From Pueribacillus sp041725775 (GTDB taxonomy: Bacteria > Bacillota > Bacilli > Bacillales > UBA6769): 64,000 nt of DNA. Location of the stretch: contig NZ_JBEUEL010000002.1 in assembly GCF_041725775.1 (NCBI RefSeq), positions 124,001-188,000 of the forward strand, given 5' to 3'. Shown piece by piece: positions 8,907 through 17,222 of the stretch (positions are counted from its first letter, which is position 1; the number at the start of each line of letters is the position of its first letter). The notes under the pieces are model-generated. The model had not been told where the DNA came from and made no database searches. It saw only the letters and a list, made by a program, of their open reading frames with translations. A program made the position numbers and the translations under genes.

Positions 8907-9266
8907 ATGATTTTTGAAAATACGAATTTGGAAGGGAAAACAATCCAATTTTCGGTGCTTGAACATGTTGCTAGTTCATTAGGATTAGTTCGCGTTGAAC
9001 AATGGGACTATGCTCGTGCTACATACGATTACAAATTTGAGAATATGATGACTGGCGACGTTTACTACTTACGCATACCAGCAGTAGCGATTGAAGGTAT
9101 GGTTGAACAAGCGAATGCTATCATGAAAATTGGGAAGCCTTATGTCGGAAAACATTACTATCCTCATGGCGTAGAATATGATGAGGAATTTCCAGATGAC
9201 ATCATTAAAACATGTAATGAAAAGTTAAGTCAATTATCTGAGAAACTTGAAGGTGCTACAGCGTAA
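8907..9266 (+). CDS. YugN-like family protein
   Basis: This is a 119-residue cytoplasmic protein of the YugN-like family, which is common in Bacillus and of unknown function. Family features include the YYLRIPA segment and the C-terminal VGKHYYPHGVEYDEEFP block (about residues 78-96). AAAGGAGAG lies six bases before ATG 8907. It is a single-gene unit closed by a strong terminator whose stem begins at the stop codon. Its position matches the ylbA locus of B. subtilis, but the symbol is uncertain. Confidence 0.78.
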   Translation: MIFENTNLEGKTIQFSVLEHVASSLGLVRVEQWDYARATYDYKFENMMTGDVYYLRIPAVAIEGMVEQANAIMKIGKPYVGKHYYPHGVEYDEEFPDDIIKTCNEKLSQLSEKLEGATA

Positions 9267-9294
9267 CGCATGGAAGTAACCATGCGTTTTTTTT
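9265..9294 (+). terminator. Terminator of the YugN-like gene
   Basis: The perfect stem AACGCATGG/CCATGCGTT has a six-base loop and is followed by eight T's. The left arm overlaps the TAA stop. Confidence 0.9.
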
Positions 9295-9360
9295 GCATTT
9301 TTATTCACGTTTATCATACTATAGTGTTGGAACTTTGCTTTAAATAGAAAGGGGTTAGAA

Positions 9361-10419
9361 GTGAACAAACAAAGGTTGCGGAAGCTTTTAATAATAAGCC
9401 TTATTACGATTATTACACTCGTATTCATCATTTGGATACTACCAGTTTCGGTACCGATTATTTTAGCGTTTATTACCGCTCTCTGTCTTGGTCCTGCAAT
9501 TCGGTTATTTCAATCCAAAATAAAAATAAATCGGCTTTTTTCTGTCATTATCGTTTTTATTATTTTCTTATGTTCTATTGGTATTGGTGGATACTATCTC
9601 ACTTCTAAAATTATTTCAGAAGGCATTCAATTTATCGAAAATTCTCCCCAATATGTAAATGATATAAAGGTAATATGGGATCAAACAGAAGAAAATATCA
9701 CTTCAGGACTTGATGCCTTTCCACCTGAATTTGTTAATGAAGTCAATAAGCAAATTGATACGTTTTTTGAGAACACTAGAAGAAAGCTAACAGAGCTTGA
9801 TTATTTTGGTTATCTTACAGCATTCGTAACAAAAATTCCAAATTTTTTCGTTAGCTTTTTAGTCTATTTAATTTCTTTATTTTTATTTATGCTTGAGATG
9901 CCTCGTCTTAAAACAAAAGCTTTCTTATTTTTAACTGACAAAACTGCAGAAAAAGTGAATTTTTTAACTTCAAGACTATCATATGTTTTTATTGGCTTTT
10001 TAAAAGGACAATTATTCGTTAGTATTATAATATTTATCGCAACATTAGTCGGTTTATATATTATCGTGCCTGATGTTGCCCTTGTCATGTCAGTCGTGAT
10101 TTGGATTATTGACTTAATACCAATTATTGGATCTGTCGTTATTTTAGCACCATGGTCGATTTACAAGTTTATTATCGGCGATACCATTGTCGGTACACAG
10201 CTTGCGATTCTAGCCGTCATTTTATTAGGTATACGAAGGATTGTAGAGCCTAAAGTGATGGGGAACCAAATCGGCTTATCTGCACTTCCGACACTGATCT
10301 CAATGTATATCGGTTTAAAACTGTTAGGTATCGTCGGACTATTAGTTGGTCCTCTCGTCGTCATTCTTTTCACTTCTGCTCGAGAAGCGGGCATCATTAA
10401 ACTAAACTTTAAAATTTAA
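9361..10419 (+). CDS. AI-2E family (YtvI/PerM-like) membrane transporter
   Basis: This 352-residue integral membrane protein has about seven or eight hydrophobic segments. A soluble loop at about residues 80-155 and the conserved GxxRRIVEPKVMG pattern (about 295-305) mark the AI-2 exporter superfamily. Bacillus members include the sporulation protein YtvI and cation/antiporter-like proteins, so the substrate cannot be assigned. The start is GTG 9361 with GAAAGGGG upstream. It is convergent with the DUF420 gene across a shared terminator. Confidence 0.8.
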   Translation: MNKQRLRKLLIISLITIITLVFIIWILPVSVPIILAFITALCLGPAIRLFQSKIKINRLFSVIIVFIIFLCSIGIGGYYLTSKIISEGIQFIENSPQYVNDIKVIWDQTEENITSGLDAFPPEFVNEVNKQIDTFFENTRRKLTELDYFGYLTAFVTKIPNFFVSFLVYLISLFLFMLEMPRLKTKAFLFLTDKTAEKVNFLTSRLSYVFIGFLKGQLFVSIIIFIATLVGLYIIVPDVALVMSVVIWIIDLIPIIGSVVILAPWSIYKFIIGDTIVGTQLAILAVILLGIRRIVEPKVMGNQIGLSALPTLISMYIGLKLLGIVGLLVGPLVVILFTSAREAGIIKLNFKI

Positions 10420-10430
10420 TATGAAAAAAA

Positions 10431-10456
10431 GCCCCAACAATAATGTCGGGGTTTTC
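10431..10456. terminator. Bidirectional terminator between the AI-2E gene and the DUF420 gene
   Basis: The stem CCCC-A-ACA/TGT-C-GGGG (10432-10451, one mismatch) has A's on the left and T's on the right. Confidence 0.7.
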
Positions 10457-10462
10457 GTGTCT

Positions 10463-10921
10463 TCAATTTCCTAAAATCGCCTTAATTAAACTTGTCGTTT
10501 CGTTATTGGGATAAATAACGTATAGTAAAAGGTATACAGCAACACCAGTTATTGCAGTAAAAAACCAAATGTTAGCCGTCCACGGACCAATTTTTTTATG
10601 TTTCGAAAATTTTTTACGAAAACCTAAAATTAACGTCACAATTCCAAAGACCCCACCGGCAGTCGCTAAAATAATGTGAAAGATTAAGAACATCGTGTAT
10701 AGAGGTTTTAATTGTTCTGGACCTGCAAAAGCGACATTTCCAATAAAAATCGTTCTGGACATGTATATAATAAAAAATAATAAAGCTGATATAGATGCAG
10801 CTATCATCACTCGTTCATGCTGTTTCCGTTTCTTTTGTTTTATTAATTTCCAGCCAATCGCAATTAAAATCGCACTTAACACAATAAGTGAAGTACTAAT
10901 AAATGGTAAGAATGTTAGCAT
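10463..10921 (-). CDS. ctaM: DUF420 cytochrome oxidase assembly protein (CtaM/YozB type)
   Basis: This 152-residue protein has four hydrophobic segments and the DUF420 pattern (FLIFHIILATAGGVFG). DUF420/CtaM proteins are required for assembly of heme-copper oxidases in Staphylococcus. It lies immediately downstream of ctaF, where B. subtilis has ctaG, so a role in caa3 maturation is a good inference. A terminator lies between it and ctaF, implying separate expression or read-through. The start ATG 10921 has AAGGAGA upstream. Confidence 0.75.
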   Translation of the reverse strand: MLTFLPFISTSLIVLSAILIAIGWKLIKQKKRKQHERVMIAASISALLFFIIYMSRTIFIGNVAFAGPEQLKPLYTMFLIFHIILATAGGVFGIVTLILGFRKKFSKHKKIGPWTANIWFFTAITGVAVYLLLYVIYPNNETTSLIKAILGN

Positions 10922-11021
10922 ACGGTACTTCTCCTTCCATTACAACGAATACGATTCAACGAATTCATACTGAATTTCAAAAGCTAGATATAAATCTAAT
11001 CATTGAATATACGAAAAACAA

Positions 11022-11045
11022 ATGGCTGCAAAAAAATGCAGCCAT
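11022..11045 (-). terminator. Terminator of the ctaCDEF operon
   Basis: The perfect 9-bp stem ATGGCTGCA/TGCAGCCAT has a six-A loop, followed on the minus strand by TTGTTTTT. Confidence 0.85.
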
Positions 11046-11057
11046 TAATCTTTACTA

Positions 11058-11387
11058 TTACCAGATGAGAGCCGCTAATGAAACGATACACAAAAGAGCG
11101 ACTACAAAGCCAGTCCATATAGCAATCGTTGGAAACTCGTGATTTTTTTGACCCATATGCATAAACACATAAAGTTGGAATACAAATTGGATTCCAGCCA
11201 TAACGAGTACGAATAAAACTTTAAACGGAGCTGAAATGAAATCACTAGCGACGGTTGCAAATGCAATAATAGTTAATACAATCATCATCGCGAACGATAC
11301 AAGTTGCAATTTCATTTCTGATTTGTATTCAACTTGTTCTTCCAACGTTAATTTTGAATTTGCTGATTCATTATTTTGTTCAACCAT
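11058..11387 (-). CDS. ctaF: Cytochrome c oxidase (caa3) subunit IVB
   Basis: This is a small membrane subunit of 109 residues with three hydrophobic segments and the subunit IV-type VFQLYVFMHMGQK motif (about residues 70-82). It is the last gene of the ctaCDEF unit, separated from ctaE by one base. The subunit supports assembly of the Cu-B centre in related Bacillus enzymes. It is followed by a strong terminator. Confidence 0.92.
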   Translation of the reverse strand: MVEQNNESANSKLTLEEQVEYKSEMKLQLVSFAMMIVLTIIAFATVASDFISAPFKVLFVLVMAGIQFVFQLYVFMHMGQKNHEFPTIAIWTGFVVALLCIVSLAALIW

Positions 11388-11388
11388 A

Positions 11389-11997
11389 TTAAATCACTCC
11401 CAACAAGTATACGAGTGAGAAGATAAAGACCCATACGACATCAATATAGTGCCAGTAAAGTGATGCCAAATAAAACTTCGGTGCATTATACGTATCAAGA
11501 GGACGTCTAAAGTTACGAACGACAAGTGCTGTAATCCAACCACATCCAAATAATACGTGAGCTCCGTGTGTACCTAACAACGTGTAAAATGCAGATGCAA
11601 ATGCACTTTTTGTAAATTGATGACCAGCCATTGTGTACTCGTAAAACTCATAGATTTCTAAACCTAAAAAGGATAGACCGAGAATGACAGTGACGATAAA
11701 CCAACGTAGCATCGCTTTCATATCTTTTCTTCTCATTGCCATAATAGCCATAACAGAAGTCATGCTACTAACTAGTAAAATAATCGTCATTAAGAATACA
11801 AGTGGTAGTGAGAAAAGTTCTTGGGCTGTTGGGCCCCCGGCATTAGAATTCCGGAGACCCAAATATGTTCCAAACAATGTTGCAAATAAAGCTGTTTCTC
11901 CACCTAAGAAAAACCACAAGCCTAAAAATTTATTTCTACCTTCAAGAGTTGCTTTCTCAGGATATTGAGGTAAGGCAGAACTTTGCTCTGTACTCAT
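11389..11997 (-). CDS. ctaE: Cytochrome c oxidase (caa3) subunit III
   Basis: This 202-residue protein has five membrane segments, as usual for Gram-positive subunit III. The motifs LGTHGAHVLFG and YWHYIDVVWVFIF are typical. It overlaps the ctaD stop by one base, showing tight translational coupling. It associates with subunit I in the membrane and stabilises proton uptake. Confidence 0.95.
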   Translation of the reverse strand: MSTEQSSALPQYPEKATLEGRNKFLGLWFFLGGETALFATLFGTYLGLRNSNAGGPTAQELFSLPLVFLMTIILLVSSMTSVMAIMAMRRKDMKAMLRWFIVTVILGLSFLGLEIYEFYEYTMAGHQFTKSAFASAFYTLLGTHGAHVLFGCGWITALVVRNFRRPLDTYNAPKFYLASLYWHYIDVVWVFIFSLVYLLGVI

Positions 11998-13862
11998 TAT
12001 GCTTTACCTCCCTTATCAACAACAGGAGCCAACTCTTCTTTTTTAATGTAATAGCCATGGTCGTCAATGACTGAACGTAATAGCATACAGAAGAAGAAGC
12101 CTGCAATTCCTGCAATTGCCACGATTAACTGATCATATATGAATCCAAATGATGCAATGAAAAACGATAGTGACATGACAAACGGTAAAATTGAACCGTT
12201 CGGCATATGAACGTCAGCTAATGGTTCTGCTGGGGTCATCTTATTATTACCATTCATTTTTTCAATCCAAAGTGCATCTAAACCTTTGACGAGTGGAAGT
12301 TGTGCAAAATTATACACTGGTGTTGGAATTGGAATAGCCCAATCAAGTGTACGTCCATCCCACGGATCATATGCTGCAACTTCTTTTTTCGCTGTTGTCA
12401 TAATGATATTAATTAACAATACGATGGTTCCGACACCCATTAGGAATGCACCGATTGAACTTACGAGGTTACCAGCTTCAAGCTGTTGACCTTCTAAGAA
12501 TGTAAACACACGGCGTGGCATTCCCATCAATCCTAAGAAGTGTTGCGGGAAGAATGTTAAGTGGAATCCAATAAAGAAAGTCCAGAAATGCAACTTTCCT
12601 AATGTTTCATTTAACATCTTACCGAACATTCTTGGCCACCAGAAGTACAATCCAGCAAAAATACCGAATACACTACCTCCAACGATAACGTAGTGGAAGT
12701 GAGCAACAACGAAATACGTGTCGTGATATTGATAGTCTGCTGGTGCTACAGACAACATAACTCCTGTCATTCCGCCGATTAAAAACGATGGAATAAACGC
12801 AACAGCCCAAAGGTTAGCAGTAGGGAAGCGAATTTGTCCGCCCCACATCGTAAAGAGCCAGTTAAATATTTTAACACCAGTCGGAATTGCGATCGTCATT
12901 GTTGCTACTGCGAAGATCGAGTTTGCAACAGGACCTAAACCAGTTGTAAACATATGGTGAGCCCAAACCATAAACCCTAAAAACGCAATGAGTGCCGTCG
13001 CAAAGACCATCGCACTGTATCCAAATAAACGTTTACGTGAAAATGTTGGAATCACTTCAGATAAGATTCCAAATGCTGGCAAAATGAGAATGTACACTTC
13101 TGGGTGTCCAAAAATCCAGAAAATGTGCTCCCAAATAATAACGTTACCACCGGCATCAGCTACGAAGAAATTTGAGCCGAAGAAACGGTCAAACATTAAC
13201 AAGAAAAATCCAATTGTTAATGGTGGGAATGCAAACAAAATAAGTGCTGAAGTAACGAATGATGCCCAAGTAAACATTGGCATACGCATAAACGACATAC
13301 CTGGGGCACGCATATTAATAATCGTTACGAGGAAGTTAATTCCGCCCATTAACGTACCAAATCCGGCAATCTGCAATCCCAGTACGTAGAAATCCATTCC
13401 ACTTGTACCAGAAAAGTCTGTTGATAATGGAGCGTAAGCTGTCCAACCAGCATCAGGTGCTCCACCTAAAAACCAACTCATATTTAATAGTAAACCGCCA
13501 AAGATGAACAACCATAATCCGAGTGCATTCATAAATGGAAACGCAACATCTCGCGCACCAATTTGCAATGGAACAATTGCGTTCATGAGTCCTAAGAAAA
13601 TCGGCATCGCCGCTAGGAAAATCATTGTTGTCCCGTGCATTGTAATTAGCTCATTAAACGTTTGAGCAGATACAAAATTAAGTTCAGGATGCATTAATTG
13701 AATTCGGATTAATACCGATTCAATTCCTCCAAGAAGGAAGAATAAAAATCCTGCGAGAAAATACATAATCCCGATTTTTTTATGGTCAACAGTTGTAAGC
13801 CAATCCCAAATGCCACTCCTCTGCTTCTGACCAAGGGCAACTTGTTCTGTATGTGTAGCCAA
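11997..13862 (-). CDS. ctaD: Cytochrome c oxidase (caa3) subunit I
   Basis: This is the catalytic heme-copper subunit that reduces oxygen to water and pumps protons. The 621-residue protein contains the active-site GHPEVYI motif with the His-Tyr pair, the HHMF motif of the Cu-B ligands and the HFHYV heme-ligand region (about residue 380). The extended C-terminus relative to mitochondrial subunit I is normal for Bacillus. It lies between ctaC (15-base gap) and ctaE. Confidence 0.97.
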   Translation of the reverse strand: MATHTEQVALGQKQRSGIWDWLTTVDHKKIGIMYFLAGFLFFLLGGIESVLIRIQLMHPELNFVSAQTFNELITMHGTTMIFLAAMPIFLGLMNAIVPLQIGARDVAFPFMNALGLWLFIFGGLLLNMSWFLGGAPDAGWTAYAPLSTDFSGTSGMDFYVLGLQIAGFGTLMGGINFLVTIINMRAPGMSFMRMPMFTWASFVTSALILFAFPPLTIGFFLLMFDRFFGSNFFVADAGGNVIIWEHIFWIFGHPEVYILILPAFGILSEVIPTFSRKRLFGYSAMVFATALIAFLGFMVWAHHMFTTGLGPVANSIFAVATMTIAIPTGVKIFNWLFTMWGGQIRFPTANLWAVAFIPSFLIGGMTGVMLSVAPADYQYHDTYFVVAHFHYVIVGGSVFGIFAGLYFWWPRMFGKMLNETLGKLHFWTFFIGFHLTFFPQHFLGLMGMPRRVFTFLEGQQLEAGNLVSSIGAFLMGVGTIVLLINIIMTTAKKEVAAYDPWDGRTLDWAIPIPTPVYNFAQLPLVKGLDALWIEKMNGNNKMTPAEPLADVHMPNGSILPFVMSLSFFIASFGFIYDQLIVAIAGIAGFFFCMLLRSVIDDHGYYIKKEELAPVVDKGGKA

Positions 13863-13876
13863 CTAGTAAAACCTCC

Positions 13877-14899
13877 TTATTGATTAACTTTTAACTCTTT
13901 TAAATACTCTACAAGAGCATTAATTTCGTCATCACTTAGTTGATCTTTGAAACCTGGCATGTTGTTTGCAGGCTTTAATGCTTGCGGGTCTTTAATCCAG
14001 TCTGCAATATTTTCATCTGTCATATCCAAGAAACCAGCTAACGTTTCACGATCACCAAAGCTCGTTAAATTCGGACCGATGTTTCCACCTTCTTCACCAA
14101 CTGCGTGACAAGATACACAGCTCTGTGTAAAGATATCTTCTCCAACTTGAGTCACTTCACTTTGTGGATTAGATTCTGCTGTTTTCATCTTATTCGCCCA
14201 TACATCAAATTCATCTTTCTCTAAAGCAATAACTCTGAAGTCCATTAATGCGTGCGAAGGTCCACATAATTCAGCACATTTTCCTTTATAAACGCCTGGC
14301 TCCTTTGCTTCAATCCACATTGCATTCGTCAAGCCAGGGTTCGTGTCCATTTTACCTGATAATGCAGGAATCCAGAATGAGTGAATCACATCTTTAGAAG
14401 TAAGTTCGAAATACACTTTTTCTCCAACTGGAATATATAAATCTTGTGCAGTATTAAATTCTAAATCTGGATAGTTAAAGTCCCACCAGTATTGATAGGC
14501 TGTGACTTGAACTTTTAATGTATCATCGCCTTCTTGCGGTTCTTCAGCTGCAAGCGTAAATGTCGCTAAAACAGTTGGAATAGCAAGAATTAATAATAGA
14601 AGAATTGGAATTGCCGTCCAAATCACTTCTAATGTTGTATTCCCTTCTACTTGCTCAGGAATAATATCTTCATCGCCACGACGTTTTCTATACTTCAAAA
14701 TAACGTACGTAAAAATAATAGCGACAACGAAAAACACGCCTAGCATAATGTAGATGCTCAGCATCATCATATCAAATGTAATTTCTGCTCCTGTTCCTTT
14801 TGGTCGAAGAGCGGATAGGTTTTCTTCCCCACAGCCGGTGAGCAGTACTAACAGTAGTCCGAATATGGCTACAGGAAAAAACCGCATCACTTTCTTCAT
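13877..14899 (-). CDS. ctaC: Cytochrome c oxidase (caa3) subunit II with fused cytochrome c domain
   Basis: The protein is a lipoprotein (LLTGC, Cys23), with two transmembrane helices, a cupredoxin domain with the Cu-A motif CAELCGPSH, and a C-terminal cytochrome c domain with CVSCH (about residue 250). It accepts electrons for ctaD on the outer face of the membrane. A TTG at 14920 extends the frame, but GTGGGG lies after it and before ATG 14899, so 14899 is chosen (340 residues). It is the first gene of ctaCDEF. Confidence 0.95.
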   Translation of the reverse strand: MKKVMRFFPVAIFGLLLVLLTGCGEENLSALRPKGTGAEITFDMMMLSIYIMLGVFFVVAIIFTYVILKYRKRRGDEDIIPEQVEGNTTLEVIWTAIPILLLLILAIPTVLATFTLAAEEPQEGDDTLKVQVTAYQYWWDFNYPDLEFNTAQDLYIPVGEKVYFELTSKDVIHSFWIPALSGKMDTNPGLTNAMWIEAKEPGVYKGKCAELCGPSHALMDFRVIALEKDEFDVWANKMKTAESNPQSEVTQVGEDIFTQSCVSCHAVGEEGGNIGPNLTSFGDRETLAGFLDMTDENIADWIKDPQALKPANNMPGFKDQLSDDEINALVEYLKELKVNQ

Positions 14900-14978
14900 G
14901 TTTTTACCCCACTTTCTCAATCGTTGTTAACAGCAACTTGTATGTAATGACCTGCACAAGTTGTGCAGATACGCTACA

Positions 14979-15905
14979 TCAAATCGTTACTAAAAAGGTT
15001 AGAATGACGAAAATCATTAAGTAGTTTAACGAATAGACGAACATTTGCTTCGCCCATTTCACGTCATCTTTCATTCTAAATCCTTTAAAACTTAAAATGA
15101 GCCAACCTATTCCGAGTGTCGCTACGACAATTGTATAGACAACTCCAAAATTATATAAAATTAATGAAACTGGTATTAGTGCTGCTACGTATAATACCAT
15201 TTGCCGTTTTGTAACAGCAAAGCCGGCTACAACTGGAAGCATTGGTATTCCAGCTGCACGGTAATCTTCATACCTCATCATGCTAATCGCAAAGAAATGA
15301 GGCATTTGCCATAAAAACATGATAAAAAACAGCGTCCAGGCAACTGGATGCAATTCTGGTTGAATCGTTGCCCAACCAATAAGAGGAGGTAACGCACCAG
15401 AAACTGCACCAACAGCAGTATTAAATGACGTTGTTCTTTTCGTCCACATTGAATAAAGTACAACATAAAAAACTAATCCAATAATACCTAACACGGCGGC
15501 AGTAACACTTGCAAATAAAAGCATTGAAACACCGACAACAGAAAAGGTAAAACCGACCCATAGTACTTGGTTTGGAGGTATCCTGCCATCTACAGACGGC
15601 CGTTCTTGTGTACGCGGCATTAATTTATCAATATCGCGGTCGATGTAATTATTCAATGAAGTTCCGCCAGCAATAACGAGTGTTGTACCTAGAAGGGCTA
15701 ATAGCACATGTACCCAATTTCCAAGTAATGAAAACCCTGAAAACTTTGCAGCAAGCCAAACACCTAAAAATGTCGTCATAAAGTTAGAAGTGACGATACC
15801 AGTTTTCGTTAATGTAATAAAATCTTTCCACGTACCTGTTTTTGGTTCTGATAAAGGACCTGGCTCCATTACCTTGCTTACGGAAAATGATTTTGCCCTA
15901 TCCAT
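14979..15905 (-). CDS. ctaB: Protoheme IX farnesyltransferase (heme O synthase)
   Basis: This membrane prenyltransferase adds a farnesyl group to heme B, giving heme O for CtaA. The 308-residue, roughly nine-helix protein has the aspartate-rich motif NNYIDRDIDKLMPRT (about residues 85-99) needed for prenyl-diphosphate binding. It is divergent from ctaA, with a 340-bp control region between them. An AAGGAGGTG site precedes ATG 15905. Confidence 0.95.
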   Translation of the reverse strand: MDRAKSFSVSKVMEPGPLSEPKTGTWKDFITLTKTGIVTSNFMTTFLGVWLAAKFSGFSLLGNWVHVLLALLGTTLVIAGGTSLNNYIDRDIDKLMPRTQERPSVDGRIPPNQVLWVGFTFSVVGVSMLLFASVTAAVLGIIGLVFYVVLYSMWTKRTTSFNTAVGAVSGALPPLIGWATIQPELHPVAWTLFFIMFLWQMPHFFAISMMRYEDYRAAGIPMLPVVAGFAVTKRQMVLYVAALIPVSLILYNFGVVYTIVVATLGIGWLILSFKGFRMKDDVKWAKQMFVYSLNYLMIFVILTFLVTI

Positions 15906-15960
15906 AAATCACACCTCCTTTATCGGCTTACAAGATGTAACAAATAAGTTCGCATTATAT

Positions 15961-15989
15961 ATTATCTTAGATTTTTAAAAACATATCAA
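15961..15989 (-). promoter_or_regulatory. Candidate sigma-A promoter for ctaB
   Basis: On the minus strand TTGATA (15989-15984) and GATAAT (15966-15961) are separated by 17 bases, about 55 bases before ctaB. The assignment is from sequence pattern alone. Confidence 0.45.
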
Positions 15990-16016
15990 TGCTACACAGC
16001 GTTTTATCATAGATCT

Positions 16017-16045
16017 TTCACAATTGTTTCTTACTTTGTTCACAA
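16017..16045. promoter_or_regulatory. Tandem TTGTGAA motifs, possible ResD sites, in the ctaA-ctaB control region
   Basis: TTCACAA occurs at 16017-16023 and again at 16039-16045, exactly 22 bases apart, about two helical turns. Read on the minus strand both are TTGTGAA. ResD of B. subtilis recognises TTTGTGAAT-like sites and activates ctaA, which makes this a reasonable but unproven candidate. A further perfect inverted repeat, AAACGAA/TTCGTTT, lies at 16105-16123. Confidence 0.4.
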
Positions 16046-16245
16046 ATATTAATCGTTTATATGATAAAATTGAAATTGGTTTTCTTGAAATCAACCATCA
16101 TTATAAACGAATATACTTCGTTTGTATAGTAAAGTGAGTGCAAGACAAAACGGTCTATTTAGTTTTGCAATTAAGGATATTACGCATATCGATACGTTTG
16201 TATCTTATTTTTTATGCTAGCCTATACTTAAAGAAGGTGCCAATT

Positions 16246-17160
16246 GTGAATAAATTGTTAAAAATATACTCTGTCGCAACAACGATCGGCATGTTTTTAA
16301 TTCTACTAATGGGAGCGATTGTGACTACGACTGATTCGGGTGATGGTTGCGGTAATTCGTGGCCATTGTGCTATGGTAAATTGTTACCCCCACAACCTGA
16401 ATTAGAAACAATTATTGAATATAGTCACCGTATCGTTTCCGGATTTCTCGGTATTATGGTTATTATTTTGGCAATTTGGGCATGGAAGAAACTGAATCAT
16501 ATAAGGGAAACAAAATTATTAGCTTTTCTTTCCGTGTTTTTAATTGTCTTTCAAGGTTTGTTAGGTGCAGCTGCAGTCATTTGGGGGCAATCTTCTGCTG
16601 TTCTCGCTCTGCACTTCGGAATCTCTCTCCTATCCTTAGCCACTGTATTTTTACTCACTGTACTTGTATTCGAAAATGATCGGTTCGGAAAAGAGTATGT
16701 CGTTGCTATGGGTGTTAAGTTTCGAACTAACCTGTATACTTTTTTTGGCTTCTTATATATTGTCATTTACAGTGGCGCTTTCGTTCGCCATACAAAATCT
16801 AGTCTCGCCTGCTCTAGTTGGCCGATGTGTAGCGCAGATGAATGGTTCCCAAGTTTAAATTCGTTGGAAGGTGTTCATTTTGTTCACCGGATTCTTGCAT
16901 TCTTACTCGTGATTTGGCTACTATACTTACTTATTAGAACGAAACAAATTACAAAGCAAAATTCAGCGTTTAGAGTAGTCCATAAAGCATTCATTTATGC
17001 GTTTTTATTCGTTTTATTACAAGTGACAAGCGGTGCTCTCGTCGTGTTTACAAAGTTGAATTTGTTTATCGCGCTTGCACATGGATTTTTCATTTCCTGT
17101 TTGTTTGTCATAATTTCTTACGTGTTACTTCTTGCATCTCGACAAAAACTTATTAAATAA
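16246..17160 (+). CDS. ctaA: Heme A synthase
   Basis: CtaA oxidises the C8 methyl of heme O to a formyl group, making heme A for the oxidase. The protein has about eight transmembrane helices, two cysteine pairs in loops (CGNSWPLC, about 36-43; and CSSWPMC, in the second half) and conserved heme-ligand histidines (EYSHR; VHRI). A long in-frame extension to 16138 lacks a ribosome site; GTG 16246 follows AAGAAGGTG and gives 304 residues, the B. subtilis size. It ends before a strong shared terminator. Confidence 0.95.
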   Translation: MNKLLKIYSVATTIGMFLILLMGAIVTTTDSGDGCGNSWPLCYGKLLPPQPELETIIEYSHRIVSGFLGIMVIILAIWAWKKLNHIRETKLLAFLSVFLIVFQGLLGAAAVIWGQSSAVLALHFGISLLSLATVFLLTVLVFENDRFGKEYVVAMGVKFRTNLYTFFGFLYIVIYSGAFVRHTKSSLACSSWPMCSADEWFPSLNSLEGVHFVHRILAFLLVIWLLYLLIRTKQITKQNSAFRVVHKAFIYAFLFVLLQVTSGALVVFTKLNLFIALAHGFFISCLFVIISYVLLLASRQKLIK

Positions 17161-17176
17161 TGCCAGAGCTAATGAA

Positions 17177-17214
17177 AAAGGCGAGTGTTGCAATTAATGA
17201 CAACACTCGCCTTT
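17177..17214. terminator. Bidirectional terminator between ctaA and pycA
   Basis: The perfect 14-bp stem AAAGGCGAGTGTTG/CAACACTCGCCTTT has a 10-base loop and is followed by CTTTTTG. Confidence 0.92.
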
Positions 17215-17222
17215 CTTTTTGT

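Noticed and set aside
12988..13389. Plus-strand open frame inside ctaD
   Set aside because: Antisense shadow of a strongly conserved gene; no ribosome site.
16036..16065. TTGTTC-N18-TATGAT as the ctaA promoter
   Set aside because: Weak boxes that overlap the possible ResD site and lie nearly 200 bases from the ctaA start; not supported enough to list.
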